A stretch of 64,000 nucleotides of DNA, taken from contig BCLD01000010.1 in the NCBI GenBank assembly GCA_001600875.1, forward strand, positions 467,310 to 531,309, read 5' to 3'. The notes under the pieces are model-generated. The model had not been told where the DNA came from and searched no databases. It saw only the letters and a program-made list of their open reading frames with translations. The stretch is from Solicoccozyma terricola (lineage: Eukaryota > Basidiomycota > Tremellomycetes > Filobasidiales > Piskurozymaceae). The position numbers and the translations under genes are program-made. Position 1 is the stretch's first letter; each line of letters begins with the position of its first letter. This document shows positions 1 to 10,608 of the stretch, piece after piece.

Positions 1-18
1 CCCCCCCCCGGCGTCACA

Positions 19-1635
19 GGGAGTATTCTGTCTCATCGCAGCCATCATTATCTACCTCATGGGTCTCGCATTCCTTAAAATGGATAGATCAAGAGTCAAA
101 TGGAGAGTCAAGCTCGCAGCTGCATTCGATGATAAAGTATCTTCAATAACTACTACTTCAGTAGGTGGAGATGTGAAAATTAAAAAAAGTAAATGGTGGA
201 GGTTTTCAAAAGATCCGGATATGGTTAGAGCTAGGGAAGGGAAATGGGCTTTGTTTTTGTTGCCGTTTATCACGGTTGTTAGAGAGGGACTTGAGTGTGT
301 GGTGAGTGTGGTCCCCAGCGCCTTTCGTCTTCTATGCGATTTCGACATTCATCAACTGATATTCCCAACATCACATCCTTCTTACTTCTTCCTCCGGCTA
401 CGTAGGTGTTTGTTGGTGGAGTGAGTTTATGATTTGTTTTCTTCAAGGGCGATCCAATCACGGAGAACCCCCAACACTGACCCCGCGGTACAATTACAAA
501 ACACCTCAGGTCTCCCTCGGTGAACCTGCGAAAAGTATCCCACTCGCTGTTGTCGTAGGTTTGATTGCGGGTGCACTTCTCGGTTAGTGTTATACAACAT
601 TTCATATCCCACCCGTATCCCACCCGTATCCCCACCCATGTCCCACCCTCATCCCACCCGCACCCGCACCCGCATCCCGATTCGTTGTTTTTCTCACTTT
701 ACTTTGCACCTACACAGGCTACATCATCTACCGTACCGGATCATCCATGGCTCTCCATTGGTTCCTAGTCGCTTCTACGTTTATCCTCTTCCTCATCGGA
801 GCTGGTCTATTCAGCAAAAGTGTGGGATTCTTTGAATATTACGTGAGTTGTTGGCCCGAGGGCGGGGGTTGGGAAACGATCGCTTACGGGTTTTGGCCCT
901 TTGTTGTTGCTTTTGCTTGTTTCTTCTTCTCTCCACCCTTGACCCTTTTCCAGCGATTCGCTCAAGCTGTAGGAGGTGACGTTGCGGAAAATGGTAATGG
1001 TCCAGGTAGTTTCGAAGTGGCGGGCAATGTGTGAGCTTTTGTCTTGACCTGTTTAAACGTGAGCCGGTTCAATGCTCACATCAGTGGGTTTTGGGATGTC
1101 GTCGCACAGCTGGCATCTCACATATGGAAATCCTGAAATTGGAGCTGTTGGAACGAACGGTGGTTGGCAGGTGAGTTGGAAGGAAAATGAAAGAACCCCC
1201 CCTCCCCCCTCCCCCCCGGGGCCCGCTACCATCTTCTCGACTAATTGACAACAATCTTTTTTTCCAACCCGTCGATAGATTTTCAATTCCATTCTCGGCT
1301 GGAACAACAACGCCACTCTCGGCACTATCCTTTCATACGTCTTCTACTGGCTCGCCGTCGTGGCCGCTCTCGTGTACGCAAAGTGGTCAGAGGGGAGAGT
1401 CAGCTTCTTCGGCTTAAAGTCACAAGCACATATTAGGATCGACGCTGCGAAAGAAAAGAGGGCGTTGGAGCGTAAGGATACTTCGACTCTCGCTGGTAGC
1501 GAGAATAACGCATTCAGCGATAGGGGACACGATGTCGAGGATCACAAGAACAACGATCATAAAGGTACACTCCTAGATAGTCCAACGACGGAGCGACAGA
1601 TGTATCCCGTACTCCTCGAAGAGAATAAGAATTGA
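19..1635 (+). CDS. FTR1: High-affinity iron permease FTR1 (5' part missing)
   Basis: Plasma-membrane ferric-iron permease, which in fungi works with a multicopper ferroxidase (FET3 type). The window begins in an intron whose last bases are a C-tract then gcgtcacag; coding resumes at 19. The diagnostic REGLE iron-binding motif lies in the membrane segment around 275-300 (FLLPFITVVREGLE). Later exons encode FVGG, then VSLGEPAKSIPLAVVVGLIA (ending about 583), YIIYRTGSSMALHWF, a Gly/Asn loop, NPEIGAVGTNGGWQ, and a last membrane helix around LGTILSYVFYWLAVVAALVY. A hydrophilic cytosolic tail rich in Lys, Glu and Asp follows to the stop. This is the usual FTR1 order. The first REXLE motif and the start codon are upstream of the window. 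A FET3 partner is often the divergent neighbour, but that side is not visible. The intron at about 1171-1278 has an interrupted C-tract. Confidence 0.93.
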
Positions 1636-1876
1636 AGGGAAAAATGGAATCGAATGGATAATAGACAAGATGGTCGGACGGTTCACCGGTAGACAAAAAG
1701 GAAGGCGAACTTTTTACTAAAACGAGTGCATCGTAGCAAGTAGTTAATCTAATGAATCGTACATGAGTTTTGCTATGCTTTGGCTGAGCGAATGGGGATC
1801 CCCTGCGATTCCACGTCGATGGAGTTGATCAATCTCGTTTTTACGGTTTCGTTGCCAGGTGACTGCCCTCACAAAC

Positions 1877-1882
1877 CACGTG
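1877..1882. promoter_or_regulatory. CACGTG E-box
   Basis: Palindromic CACGTG about 90 bp upstream of the QRI7-type start. It is the core site of bHLH factors such as Cbf1. Its function here is inferred; see the finding on promoter-restricted E-boxes. Confidence 0.35.
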
Positions 1883-1968
1883 GCGCTGTTTACAAAAACT
1901 TGGACAGGGACACATCCATCTACTAACTTCCATCCACCACTTGGTCTCCTGCTCGTCCGTCCTCGCCG

Positions 1969-3842
1969 ATGCGACCATCAACTCGTATCCTGCATGCCAT
2001 TCGGTCCCTTCGCGTGCTTGGAATCGAATCCTCAGCAGATGACTCGTGTGCTGCCGTTGTGGATAGCTCGAGGAGAATACTGAGCAATGTGGTAATGAAG
2101 CAGCATGACATACACGGTGAGTCCGAATGTCCACTGACTGAATGGGGTCCTGATGGACATGGAGAACCCGTCAGTAAAGTATGGTGGTATACATCCTATC
2201 AAAAGCCAAGATGCCCATGCAGCCAATTTGGTAGGTGATGAATGGTAAATCAGTCGGACGTCATGCAAAGCTCATAACCTGTTGATCGACCCAGCCGATA
2301 ACTATTCGGCGTGCCCTAGAGGAGGCAAAGACGTCACCTGATGATATAGATCTGATAGCTTACACTCGAGGTGCGTATTCCGTTCTCCCACTCGGTTTCC
2401 TCTTAACACGGCCAAGCTGACTTTTTCCCTCGCAATCCAGGCCCTGGGATGTACGGGACGCTCTCCGTTGGAGCTCATTCAGCGAGAGCTTTGGCTGCTG
2501 TGTTGAACAAACCAATCGTCGGAGTACATCACATGGTCAGTGTGCTCACATACATCTCTTCGATCCCATGACAGGCACCGAGAAGCTGATGAGTCGCACG
2601 CCGTACACATAGCAAGCGCACGCTCTCACGCCATTCCTTACCGAATCAACTCCTCCTGCATTCCCTTTCCTCACTCTGCTCGTATCAGGAGGACATACGA
2701 TGTTGGTGTTAGCGACAGATGAAACCACTTTTAAAATTGTGGTCAAGAGCTTGGATGATAGTATTGGGTGAGTTGAGCGATTTGACAGGTGTGCGGATCG
2801 ATTAAAGCGGTTTGGCGAGGTTGAAGAGCTCCGGGAGGTAGAATATGTGTGGTGAAACCCCGCGGGAAACGATAAGTCGCTCTGGAAGCGTCTACTACGA
2901 CTATGCTTCCGTGAGAGTCGTTTCCGATAGAACACATATGACGACGCAATATCAGCATTCGCAGACGGACACGGATCAAACGTCTCTAACATCCCTCCAC
3001 CAACGCTGACAAGCTCCGTCCTCCGCAGCGACGCATTTGACAAAACCGCGCGTCTTCTACAAATACCCTGGATACCAGACATGGGACCTGGCCCGTCTCT
3101 TGAGCAATACGCACTTCCCGACCCATCTTCAAGCCTGTACGAAACCATATCGCCATTCTCACTTCCCACTCGCAAACAACTGGCTTTCTCCTTTGCAGGC
3201 TTGAAATCAAACGTGGAACGCGCTACGAAGAAACTACATTCCAACCTGAAGCTCCCGATGAAGGAAGGTCTGAAACGTGCGATGGCGAGAAGGTTCCAGG
3301 AGGCCGCCGTAGGGAGTGTTGTTGAGAAGGTGGGAATGGCGCTGGACGTCGTTGAGGGGATGGAGGAGCTGAAAGGGAAAAGATTGGGGGCATTGGTGGT
3401 TAGCGGAGGGGTAGCGAGTAATTCTTATCTGAGGGAAAGGCGAGTGTGGGTTTTCGGTCCAAGGAATAACGTTGACTAACCGTCCGCCTGGGTCGTTGAC
3501 TGTCGCTAGACTGAAGGACCTCCTCGAGCACCGATCACCCGGTGATGCCTTGCCGCTTATCTTCCCGCCGGTGAGTAAAAAGAAAGCATCTTCGTTGACT
3601 AGTCAGTCGGACTGCGAAACTGACTTGGCGGTGGAATGCCACTAGGTCGAATTATGCACAGGCAAGTTTGTTGTTCTCCTCCGTCACATCGTCGGTATAA
3701 CGCTAACGATTCGCCGCATGCAGACAACGCTGCAATGATAGCGTGGGCTGGCTACCTCAAGTACCGCCGGCAGAACGAGCAGAGTGATCCCTTCGACCAG
3801 CTACTTCGACCCAAATGGTCACTCGAGGATATTAACGATTGA
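1969..3842 (+). CDS. QRI7: Mitochondrial tRNA N6-threonylcarbamoyladenosine transferase (Qri7/OSGEPL1, TsaD family)
   Basis: TsaD/Kae1 family enzyme that transfers threonylcarbamoyl to A37 of ANN-decoding tRNAs. The start at 1969 gives a short basic N-terminus (RPSTRILHAIRSLR), as expected for a mitochondrial presequence, directly before the family opening VLGIESSADDSCAAVV. Spliced exons give KYGGIHPIKSQDAHAANL, GPGMYGTLSVGAHSARALA, the metal-binding HHMQAHAL pair of histidines, SGGHTMLV, DAFDKTARLLQIPW, FSFAGLKSNV, and the C-terminal DNAAMIAWAG carrying the last metal ligand. The full catalytic set is therefore present. Introns are mostly about 60-100 nt, but the one between DDSIG and DAFDK (about 2768-3030) is near 260 nt. 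The gene is convergent with the P450, with about 90 bp between the stops. The single mitochondrial-type enzyme and the presequence favour QRI7 over cytosolic Kae1. Confidence 0.9.
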
Positions 3843-3931
3843 TGGTCACCCCGTTCATGTTCATATCATACATCTTCTAAAGTAATCCTTGTCCGCGATC
3901 ACATAGCTTTACCATTTGGGAGTATGTACAT

Positions 3932-5731
3932 TCACTGGTCCCTGACGGAAACATCCAACACCATATCCTTGATTTCGAGAAACCAGTACGAAGAAGCTCG
4001 GAACGGAATCGATCGATCAAACGTCGCGCCATTGCTGTCTCTGACGGGGAGCGACCGCTCGCGGTTGGGGTTGTATGAGAAGTGGAAATGCTTGAGCAGC
4101 GTTGGGAGGACTTTGGTGATTTCCATGAGGGAGATATTTTTGCCCTGTGCAACCAGGGCATACAAGGCGGAGCTATCAGTACACGCTAGAAGAGATACGT
4201 CGCAGTCAAGTTACTCACAATGCACTGTCTGCTGCCTGCGCCGAACGAAAGATTACATCGTTCCATTGCACGCCTGTCCTCGTCACTCAAGTCCAGCCAT
4301 CTCTCCGGTCGCCAGACCTCGGCGTCCGTTCCGTATGCCTCTTTGGTTCGATGCACAACGTATGGACTACAGCTGACCTCCGTGCCAGCCGGGAAGGCGA
4401 TACCATCAATAACAGCGCCCTCGGGTGGGACGAAGCGTGGCAAACTCATACTGGCGGGTGGATGTAGTCGGAGGGTCTCCTTCACACAGGCTTGGAACAA
4501 GGGGAGTTGGACGCCCTGGGAGTATTTGACTGGGGATGTAAGAGTACCGTCGTCGAATGCGTTATCGATCTCCTCGACTAGCTTCTGGTACACAACGGGA
4601 TTGCGGACGAGAAAACCGAAGAAGGCGCCGAGGGCGATGGAAGTGGTGTCGGATCCGGCTCCAATGACGCTGATAGCAGTCGTCAAGACTTCATGCTGAG
4701 TGTACACTTTACCGGTCTTGGGGTTTTTGCTCTTCATAAACTTTGCAAGCATGTCCTGGCGGGCGAATTCGCCACCGTCCTGCATCTGAGCAACGGCTTG
4801 GAAGCGGGCGTCGACAAAGGATTCGGCTGAGCGGCCAACCACCTCTGCGCCTGGCTGCCCCGAGAGCCATTTTAGAGCTTTTCGTATCGAAGGGGAGAAG
4901 GAAGGGATCCATCCGGCTGCGCAACCCCAGAGGGAGAGATTGGTAACCCCGGCAAGGAACTTTGTAGGATCTGCGCCTTGTTCCACAAAACCGAATGATT
5001 GTCCGAACTGCGGGTATTAGGGATCAAGTGAGCTGGATGGCTTCAATAGACCACGCTACATTCCCAACTCACAGCAATCTCCCCTACAGAATCGGTGGCG
5101 AAAAAGTGCATCCACTGAGCAACATCGATCTCTACGCTCTTGCTAGAACCCATGGATTTCTGAAGAGCAGCCTCCCATTTCTCCGCCAAAAGATCAATCA
5201 CTGGCTCCACATATTGCTCAAGGGAAACCAACGAGGTCATCGTGTAAGCAGCGGAGATGGCTCTACGACGAGCGGCGTGGCTGTGTGGGTCAATGTCGGA
5301 AAACAGACTGGGGTGTTTGGGGTACACTTGAATCGAAGAGTAGAAATTGGTCTTGTTGAAATTGGCGCCGTGAGCGTAGATGATGTTGGCCGCGGCGGGG
5401 GATGAGAACGAAACGTGGTTGGGTCCGATACGGACCTTGCCACCGTGCTTGTCGTGTTGCGCTTTGAGTGCCCAAACCTGCAGGGCGCGGGGGGGGGGGG
5501 GGGGGGGGGGGAGTCAGAGCCGTGCACACGGTTTATATACCTTGCACTCACATAGTCTTTCTTGTATGCATGCCAGAACTGCCAGAATGGGATACCCCAT
5601 CGAGCACTTGCTGGTCCAGGGATATTGGCCAGAGGATGGATAAATCGGTTGTAAACGCACCAGAGAATGGTGGTAGAGAAGGCTGGGAGTAGTATTCGGA
5701 CGATTAGGGGAAGGGACGCTAGTGCTGACAT
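3932..5731 (-). CDS. Cytochrome P450 monooxygenase
   Basis: Class II-type fungal P450, expected to be ER-anchored and to use a P450 reductase. The N-terminus has a hydrophobic anchor (SLPLIVRILLPAFSTTILW) followed by the proline-rich hinge PLANIPGPA. Conserved elements follow in order: helix I GAGSDTTSIALG, helix K ETLRLHPP with the ExxR core, the PERW region, and the haem loop FGAGSRQCI with the cysteine thiolate ligand. The C-terminal exon around 3932-4165 gives a typical beta-strand tail. Overall it resembles the CYP families related to pisatin demethylase and benzoate hydroxylase; the substrate cannot be predicted. The intron after HAYKKDYV holds 21 C on the sense strand (G on plus) ending 11 nt before the acceptor. 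Two further C-tracts lie just upstream of the start. It is divergent from the MDR oxidoreductase gene at 6396. Confidence 0.92.
5491..5511. repeat. Homopolymer G21 (C21 on the P450 sense strand) in intron
   Basis: Uninterrupted G run inside the first P450 intron. Read in the gene's direction it is poly-C directly upstream of gcgccctgcag at the 3' splice site, so it is part of an extended polypyrimidine tract. Confidence 0.95.
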
Positions 5732-5760
5732 GATGAGAGAATCTGTGGTTGCTTGGAAAA

Positions 5761-5818
5761 GGGGGGGGGGGGGGGGCCGGTTGACGTGAACCGCGCATAA
5801 AAATAAATAATTGGGTGT

Positions 5819-5855
<37 letters not shown>
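5761..5855. repeat. Two G homopolymers upstream of the P450
   Basis: G16 at 5761-5776 and G36 at 5820-5855, separated by a short AT-rich spacer. They begin 30 bp upstream of the P450 ATG and are C-rich on its sense strand, so they may lie in its 5' leader. The glycine- or proline-repeat reading frames here are artefacts of the homopolymers. Confidence 0.9.
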
Positions 5856-5857
<2 letters not shown>

Positions 5858-6199
5858 TGCCGAAACATTTTCCCTTCAGCCAGCCAGTCAAATACTTGTT
5901 GCTCCACCCCACATTCCCCGGGTTGTCACCGATCTCCACCCTGCTCGGACGATCGGAAAGCCGGAGACCCACGGGTCCGGGAGTGGAGGTTGCGGGGAGG
6001 GTGGAGTTGGGGGGATCTCGCGGCAGAGGCTCTGAGAAACTCTGGGAATAGATCTGGTTACACCCCGGCCCGCCTGTAATTCCAGTAGCATCGAGTGCAA
6101 GTTTGCATAGCCGGTCTGGATAGGCGGAGGCGGCGGCGGCGGCGAAACCTTTGACGTACCTTTATTCTGCGTGATAGGGTGGATAGGGTGGGAACACCG

Positions 6200-6205
6200 C
6201 ACGTG
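6200..6205. promoter_or_regulatory. CACGTG E-box
   Basis: CACGTG inside the shared P450/MDR promoter, about 195 bp upstream of the MDR start. A role is inferred only. Confidence 0.3.
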
Positions 6206-6279
6206 ACCGAAGATGAGCAACGCCGAAGCCAAGGCAGATGACGTGTCTTTTCAAATGTACACGTCATCAGCCAGTGCCT

Positions 6280-6293
6280 GAGGTGTACACCTC
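6280..6293. promoter_or_regulatory. Perfect 14-bp palindrome, candidate operator
   Basis: GAGGTGTACACCTC reads the same on both strands and lies about 100 bp upstream of the MDR gene. Its core TGTACAC recurs 28 bp upstream, within aaatgtacacgtc. The binding factor is unknown. Confidence 0.4.
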
Positions 6294-6395
6294 GGTCATA
6301 CCCCCGAGTGAGTTCTTCCCTGTAGATGGGTGTTCCGCCTACTATAGATACCCACTTTCAAAAAGGCATCCTATCCCATTCATGCATCCTCAATC

Positions 6396-7559
6396 ATGTC
6401 TATGAAGGCTGCCGTCATCCGAGTGCCAGGTGGGCCCTCCGTTCTCAAAATTGAGAACATTGAAATTCCCGTCCCAAAACCGGGCTACGTGCTCATCAAG
6501 GTCAAGGCGTGTGGATTGAATCGGTCTGAGCTGTTCACAAGGCAGGGTCACTCCCCTGGTGTCAAGTTCCCTCGAGTACTGGGAATTGAAGCTGTTGGTA
6601 TCGTAGAGGATGCGCCTGGTGGAGAGTTCCCCAAGGGAACCATCGTGGCGACTGCGATGGGGGGCCTGGGAAGGCAATTCGATGGTGGGTATGCCGAGTA
6701 CACGATGCCACCCGCTAGTCAGGTACGGCTAGGAGAGCAGATCGTTTCAAAGGTCAAAGTGGCTGACGAAATAGGGTCCAAGGTACAACGAATTGACAGT
6801 AAACTACCATGGGAGACACTTGGAGCACTTCCAGAAATGCTGCAGACCGCATGGGGTAGTCTCTTCAAAGCCTTGAGATTGCAAAAGGGTGAGGAGGAGG
6901 ATGTAGACGCTCATTACCCAATGCTAAAGCTCGCCCATGATCTCTCCAAAAGGCGATTCTCTGCTTATTCGAGGCGGCACCACGTCCGTCGGACTCGCAG
7001 CTGCTTCCATCGCCAAGCACCACGGCTGCACCGTCTTATCCACTTCTCGACAAGCGTCTCGCGCTGATCTTCTCAAGTCCAGTGGGGCGGATCACGTTTT
7101 CATAGACTCTGGGTCCATCGCCAAGGATGTTAGAGCAAAATTCCCAAATGGAGTTAACAAGGTCCTTGAATTGGTCGGCACAACCTCGCTAGGGGACTCG
7201 CTACAATGCGTAGCTGAGGTCAGTGGGAGATCACGACAGCAGTGAAAATCTCCACGGAAGCTGACGGTGTCGCACTACAGGGCGGGATCTGCTGCATGAC
7301 CGGCATGGTCGGCTCTAAGTGGTCCATTCCCGACTTTGCTCCTATGGACTGGATACCCAGTGCCGTCTGTCTCACGACGTACAGCGGGGGCTCCGAGGAT
7401 TTCATCGCCACCCCTCTGGACGAACTCTGCAAACTCATAGAGGACGGCACGATGAAGGTATTTGTTGGTAAAGTCTTCAAGCTCGATCAGATTGTGCAGG
7501 CGCATGAGACTATGGACGCTAATACAGCCGGTGGCAAGATCGTTCTGGTTATGGATTGA
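6396..7559 (+). CDS. MDR-superfamily NAD(P)H oxidoreductase (quinone-oxidoreductase / zinc-type dehydrogenase-like)
   Basis: Medium-chain dehydrogenase/reductase of 345 residues in three exons (6396-6888, 6953-7218, 7281-7559; frames join exactly). The N-terminal GroES-like fold has the hallmarks VKACGLNRSELFTRQG and FPRVLGIEAVGIVED. The Rossmann part has LLIRGGTTSVGLAAASIAKH, in which the quinone-oxidoreductase-type GGTTSVG dinucleotide loop replaces the GxGxxG of zinc alcohol dehydrogenases. It ends with the family's HETMDANTAGGKIVLV. The catalytic-zinc ligand pattern of true alcohol dehydrogenases (GHE) is absent, with GIE in its place. A zinc-free quinone or enal reductase is therefore more likely than an alcohol dehydrogenase. 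The substrate is unknown. It shares a promoter with the P450. Confidence 0.9.
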
Positions 7560-7809
7560 ATTCCGTCTTGAATTTGGCTTGCGACTGTTAGGTATTAGTT
7601 TGATTTGAATGAATTGTCTGTACAGTCACGGAAATGTCCGAACAGCGAGGTGTTGCAATAGAAGGGTAGTAAAATCGGAATGGAATGTGTAACACACAAT
7701 CCGTAGCAGATTGGACGGGAACAGGGCGAAGTGACAATATAAACGTATTGCATTCATTTAAAGGGGATGACTGACAAAGTTCGCGCGCCCAAATTCACCG
7801 ATCGACCCA

Positions 7810-10039
7810 TTATAACGCAAACCTGAACGTCAACTTCTTGTCACCCAGCCTTACCGAGTTGGTAAGCTCCTCCTTTATCTCCTCAGGAGTCATGTTTTCA
7901 ACGATTCTCTCCCTCTTCTTGTTCACATATATCAACAGCGCTTTGTAAGAAGCGTATCCGACGATTGAGAAGATGTTAATGCCGAGGCAGACGAGGAAGG
8001 GAGTGTGGTAGCGAGGAGCGTAGCTGGGTCGGAATAGTTGCTGACGAAGGGTGAAATGCAGTCAGTGTGAGGTCCTCTCTATGATACGAGGAGGTTACAC
8101 TAACAGATCCGATGACGCCGGCGAGATTGCCCCATCCATTAAGACCAAGAACCAGAGCTCGCTTTCCGGGCGCGGGGGTGTTATTGGCAAGCCATGCTAT
8201 GTCACGGTAGTTCGTCAATGATCATAAGTCACGGTACATCCTACCATCACTCACCGACTGTCAACGGAGGAGCACTATAGCTTCCAATTTGCAAAATACA
8301 CAAAGCTGCGTACCTCCCACTGGTTTGTTTAATGTTCGTCACCATGACTAGACCAACAAACACGAAGAGAAGCGACACCAGAATGTGGAAGCCTCGCTCC
8401 TGCTTGCGATCTGAATGCCATGCGAAAATCCACAGACCCACTGCACCTGCGACGTATGCGGGTACTGCGGCTAAGTTGGCACGATATGATGCATAGCCGA
8501 GGTCCTTGACGATGACTGTGAGAGGAGCTTGTCGGTATGTATTGACTGCAATTTGGTGCTGCAATCACTTACTCGGTAAAAAAACAGAGAATGCCTGGCT
8601 GGGAACGGACGCGGCGATATTGCAAGGCAATATAAGCCCTGAGCGCATTCACGTCAGTTCGTGACCTCTCCAACCCGAAGAATTCGCCTCTCACAAAATT
8701 TCCAGTCCTTCAAGGTCTCAACGATGTCGGTCTTTGTGATACCCAAAGCCGACTGGTCCTGTCCGCCACTGTCTCTTGACATGCGCTCCTCCACCCATGC
8801 CTTCTCTTCGTCCTTCAGAAACCATGCCTGGGTGGATTTGCGGGGGAGCCATAGGAGGGCGAAGAGTGCAAGCAAGATGGTCATGCCACCTTCGATGATG
8901 AACTGGAGGATAGCGTCGACTCAGCATGAGTCTGATGAGACCACGACAGAGACGGCAGACTCACAAGATACTGCCAAGAATACAGAGCACCCTTGATCTG
9001 AAGCAAACCGTACGCAAGCACACCGGAAAATGCGCCCGCAATCGCATATGTACCGTCTTGTGCACGACACACCGCAAGTAAGCATCTATTCACGTCAGGT
9101 CTCGCATATCCACTCACAGAAGATGGCGATCCTCATAGCAAGGTCGTAGCGGACATAGCAGGTGCTGAGCAGCATTGCTGCGAGAGGGTACATCCCGGCT
9201 TCAAACCTAACATCATTCGCATATCAGCTTCCATCTCACCATTGCAATAGCATACACACTCACACTCCAATCATCAACCTAAAAGCAATCAACATGCCCT
9301 CGTTCTTCACCCATGCGTGCAACATGGTGAAAACGCCCCAGCCAGTCATGATTATAGGAATCCAGAATTTGGCGCCAATACTCTTGCCGATACCGGCAGA
9401 GATAGGTTGGAAGATGATGACTGGTGGAATGGAATTTAATTTGAGAACGTGATGCATTTTGCGCGGACGATGGTCACTCACAGGTGATAAAGAACAATGA
9501 TACGGCGTTGTTGACGGCCGTAGCTGGCATACCAACGTCCTTGGCAAAACCTACCGTCTGCAGGACACCACAATGAAAATCAGCATTCCAACTCATCATT
9601 TGCTAGGGAAGAGTAGGCCACCCACAGACGCATTGCCGATGTTAGCTCGATCGAGTCCATTCATTAGATAGAGTAATGATAAGATAGGTAGCATGAAAAC
9701 ATCCATCTTGAAGTTGGTTCGTTTGTGCTGGGTGATAAAACACCCTTCAGAATGCGGAACAGAGGAGGGATCCATACGGCCAAGACTCACGATCTTCCTC
9801 TCATCGTCGGTCATATCGATCTCTCCAGCTGGAATCACTCCAGTGGCCATCCTAGGAATGCTTGCTTCCACGTCCTTGCCAGAGGGAGTTGTAGTCTCCA
9901 CCATTTGGAGATCCTGTCTCTTCTCCGTGGAATCGTCGCGTAACATGGTGTGGGCTGGGTATTCGGTAGTCATGCTGGGAAGTAGCTTAGACGTGGCGAT
10001 CGACGAGGAACTTGCAGTTGAGAGAGCAGAAGATGCCAT
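7810..10039 (-). CDS. MFS transporter of the anion:cation symporter family (Dal5/Tna1/Seo1-like)
   Basis: Twelve-helix type major facilitator, probably plasma-membrane. After a Ser/Thr-rich cytosolic N-terminus comes the diagnostic opening DVFMLPILSLLYLMNGLDRANIGNA, where LDRANIGNA is the allantoate-permease family signature. Later exons give SIGAKFWIPIIMTGWGVFTM, the helix-rich middle, and a C-terminus of about 45 residues ending in LGDKKLTFRFAL. Family members carry small organic anions (allantoate, nicotinate, ureidosuccinate, tartrate, vitamins); the substrate here is not determinable. The start is placed at 10039 (MASSALSTASS) because the open frame upstream has only a TTG. It is divergent from the glycosidase-kinase fusion gene, sharing about 570 bp of promoter, which makes co-regulation plausible. 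Confidence 0.88.
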
Positions 10040-10608
10040 GCAGAGTTTCAAACCTCGGTATATGTAGTGCTGCCGAGCGGTTCCCCAGGGGGCGACGTCG
10101 GTGCCTTGCAGGATCGGGAAGGGGCCCTTGCAGTTTGTCGGATCATCGACAGCATGTCATTTGGAGGGCTGGTGACTTTACCAGTCAATAGAATGTTTGC
10201 CGTGGATGAGACGACGGATCTGTCTTCCGGGCCCCCAGCCTCCGCCTCTGCAAGGGACACAGATTTTTGGTCGCCGGAAAAGTACACATGAAGCGCGGTA
10301 TGGTGCAGGAAATCTACAATTATTCCGGTGCCCGCCACGTGGCAATGCGCTCGGACGATCGGCAGACGCCGGTAAAGTTGGACGATCCCCTCCACGCATT
10401 CGGGATATGTTCCTAGGCCCCAGTGAAGGTCCTGACTGCACAATTTCCTGCGCAGGCAGTCGGATGGTCTTGCCGGACATAGCCCAGTACGACTGCGGCG
10501 CATCGGGACAAAGAAGTCGAGGCTACTCATAGCCGCATTCAAAGGCTTTAGCATCGTTGTCAGGTGCATAAATTCAAGTTGGACATCTCTACGAACCCTA
10601 CCATCAAT
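10040..10608. other. Shared divergent promoter, MFS transporter / fusion gene
   Basis: About 570 bp with no supported gene; the open frames here have no recognisable domain. Contains a CACGTG site at 10336-10341 roughly midway between the two divergent starts, and a purine-pyrimidine mix with no clear TATA box. Confidence 0.5.
10336..10341. promoter_or_regulatory. CACGTG E-box
   Basis: Located centrally between the divergent MFS transporter and fusion genes (within ccgccacgtggc, itself nearly palindromic). It could serve both. Inferred. Confidence 0.35.

Larger units (their letters stand above)
5856..6395. other. Divergent promoter region between P450 and MDR gene
   Basis: No convincing gene. 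It contains a CACGTG E-box (6200-6205), a short CGG repeat near 6130, two TGTACAC copies (about 6256 and 6284), a perfect 14-bp palindrome at 6280-6293, and a TATA-like tactataga near 6340, about 55 bp before the start at 6396. Confidence 0.5.

Noticed and set aside
2546..3244. 232-residue minus-strand frame
   Set aside because: It is antisense to the QRI7 exons and long intron; the plus-strand exons carry the conserved TsaD motifs.
5468..6051. Glycine- and proline-repeat reading frames around the G-tracts, on both strands
   Set aside because: They are the six translations of G16/G36 homopolymers, with no codon structure outside the runs.
10048..10569. 173-residue minus-strand frame between the MFS and fusion genes
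   Set aside because: No domain, and it lies in the divergent promoter with no splice or start support.
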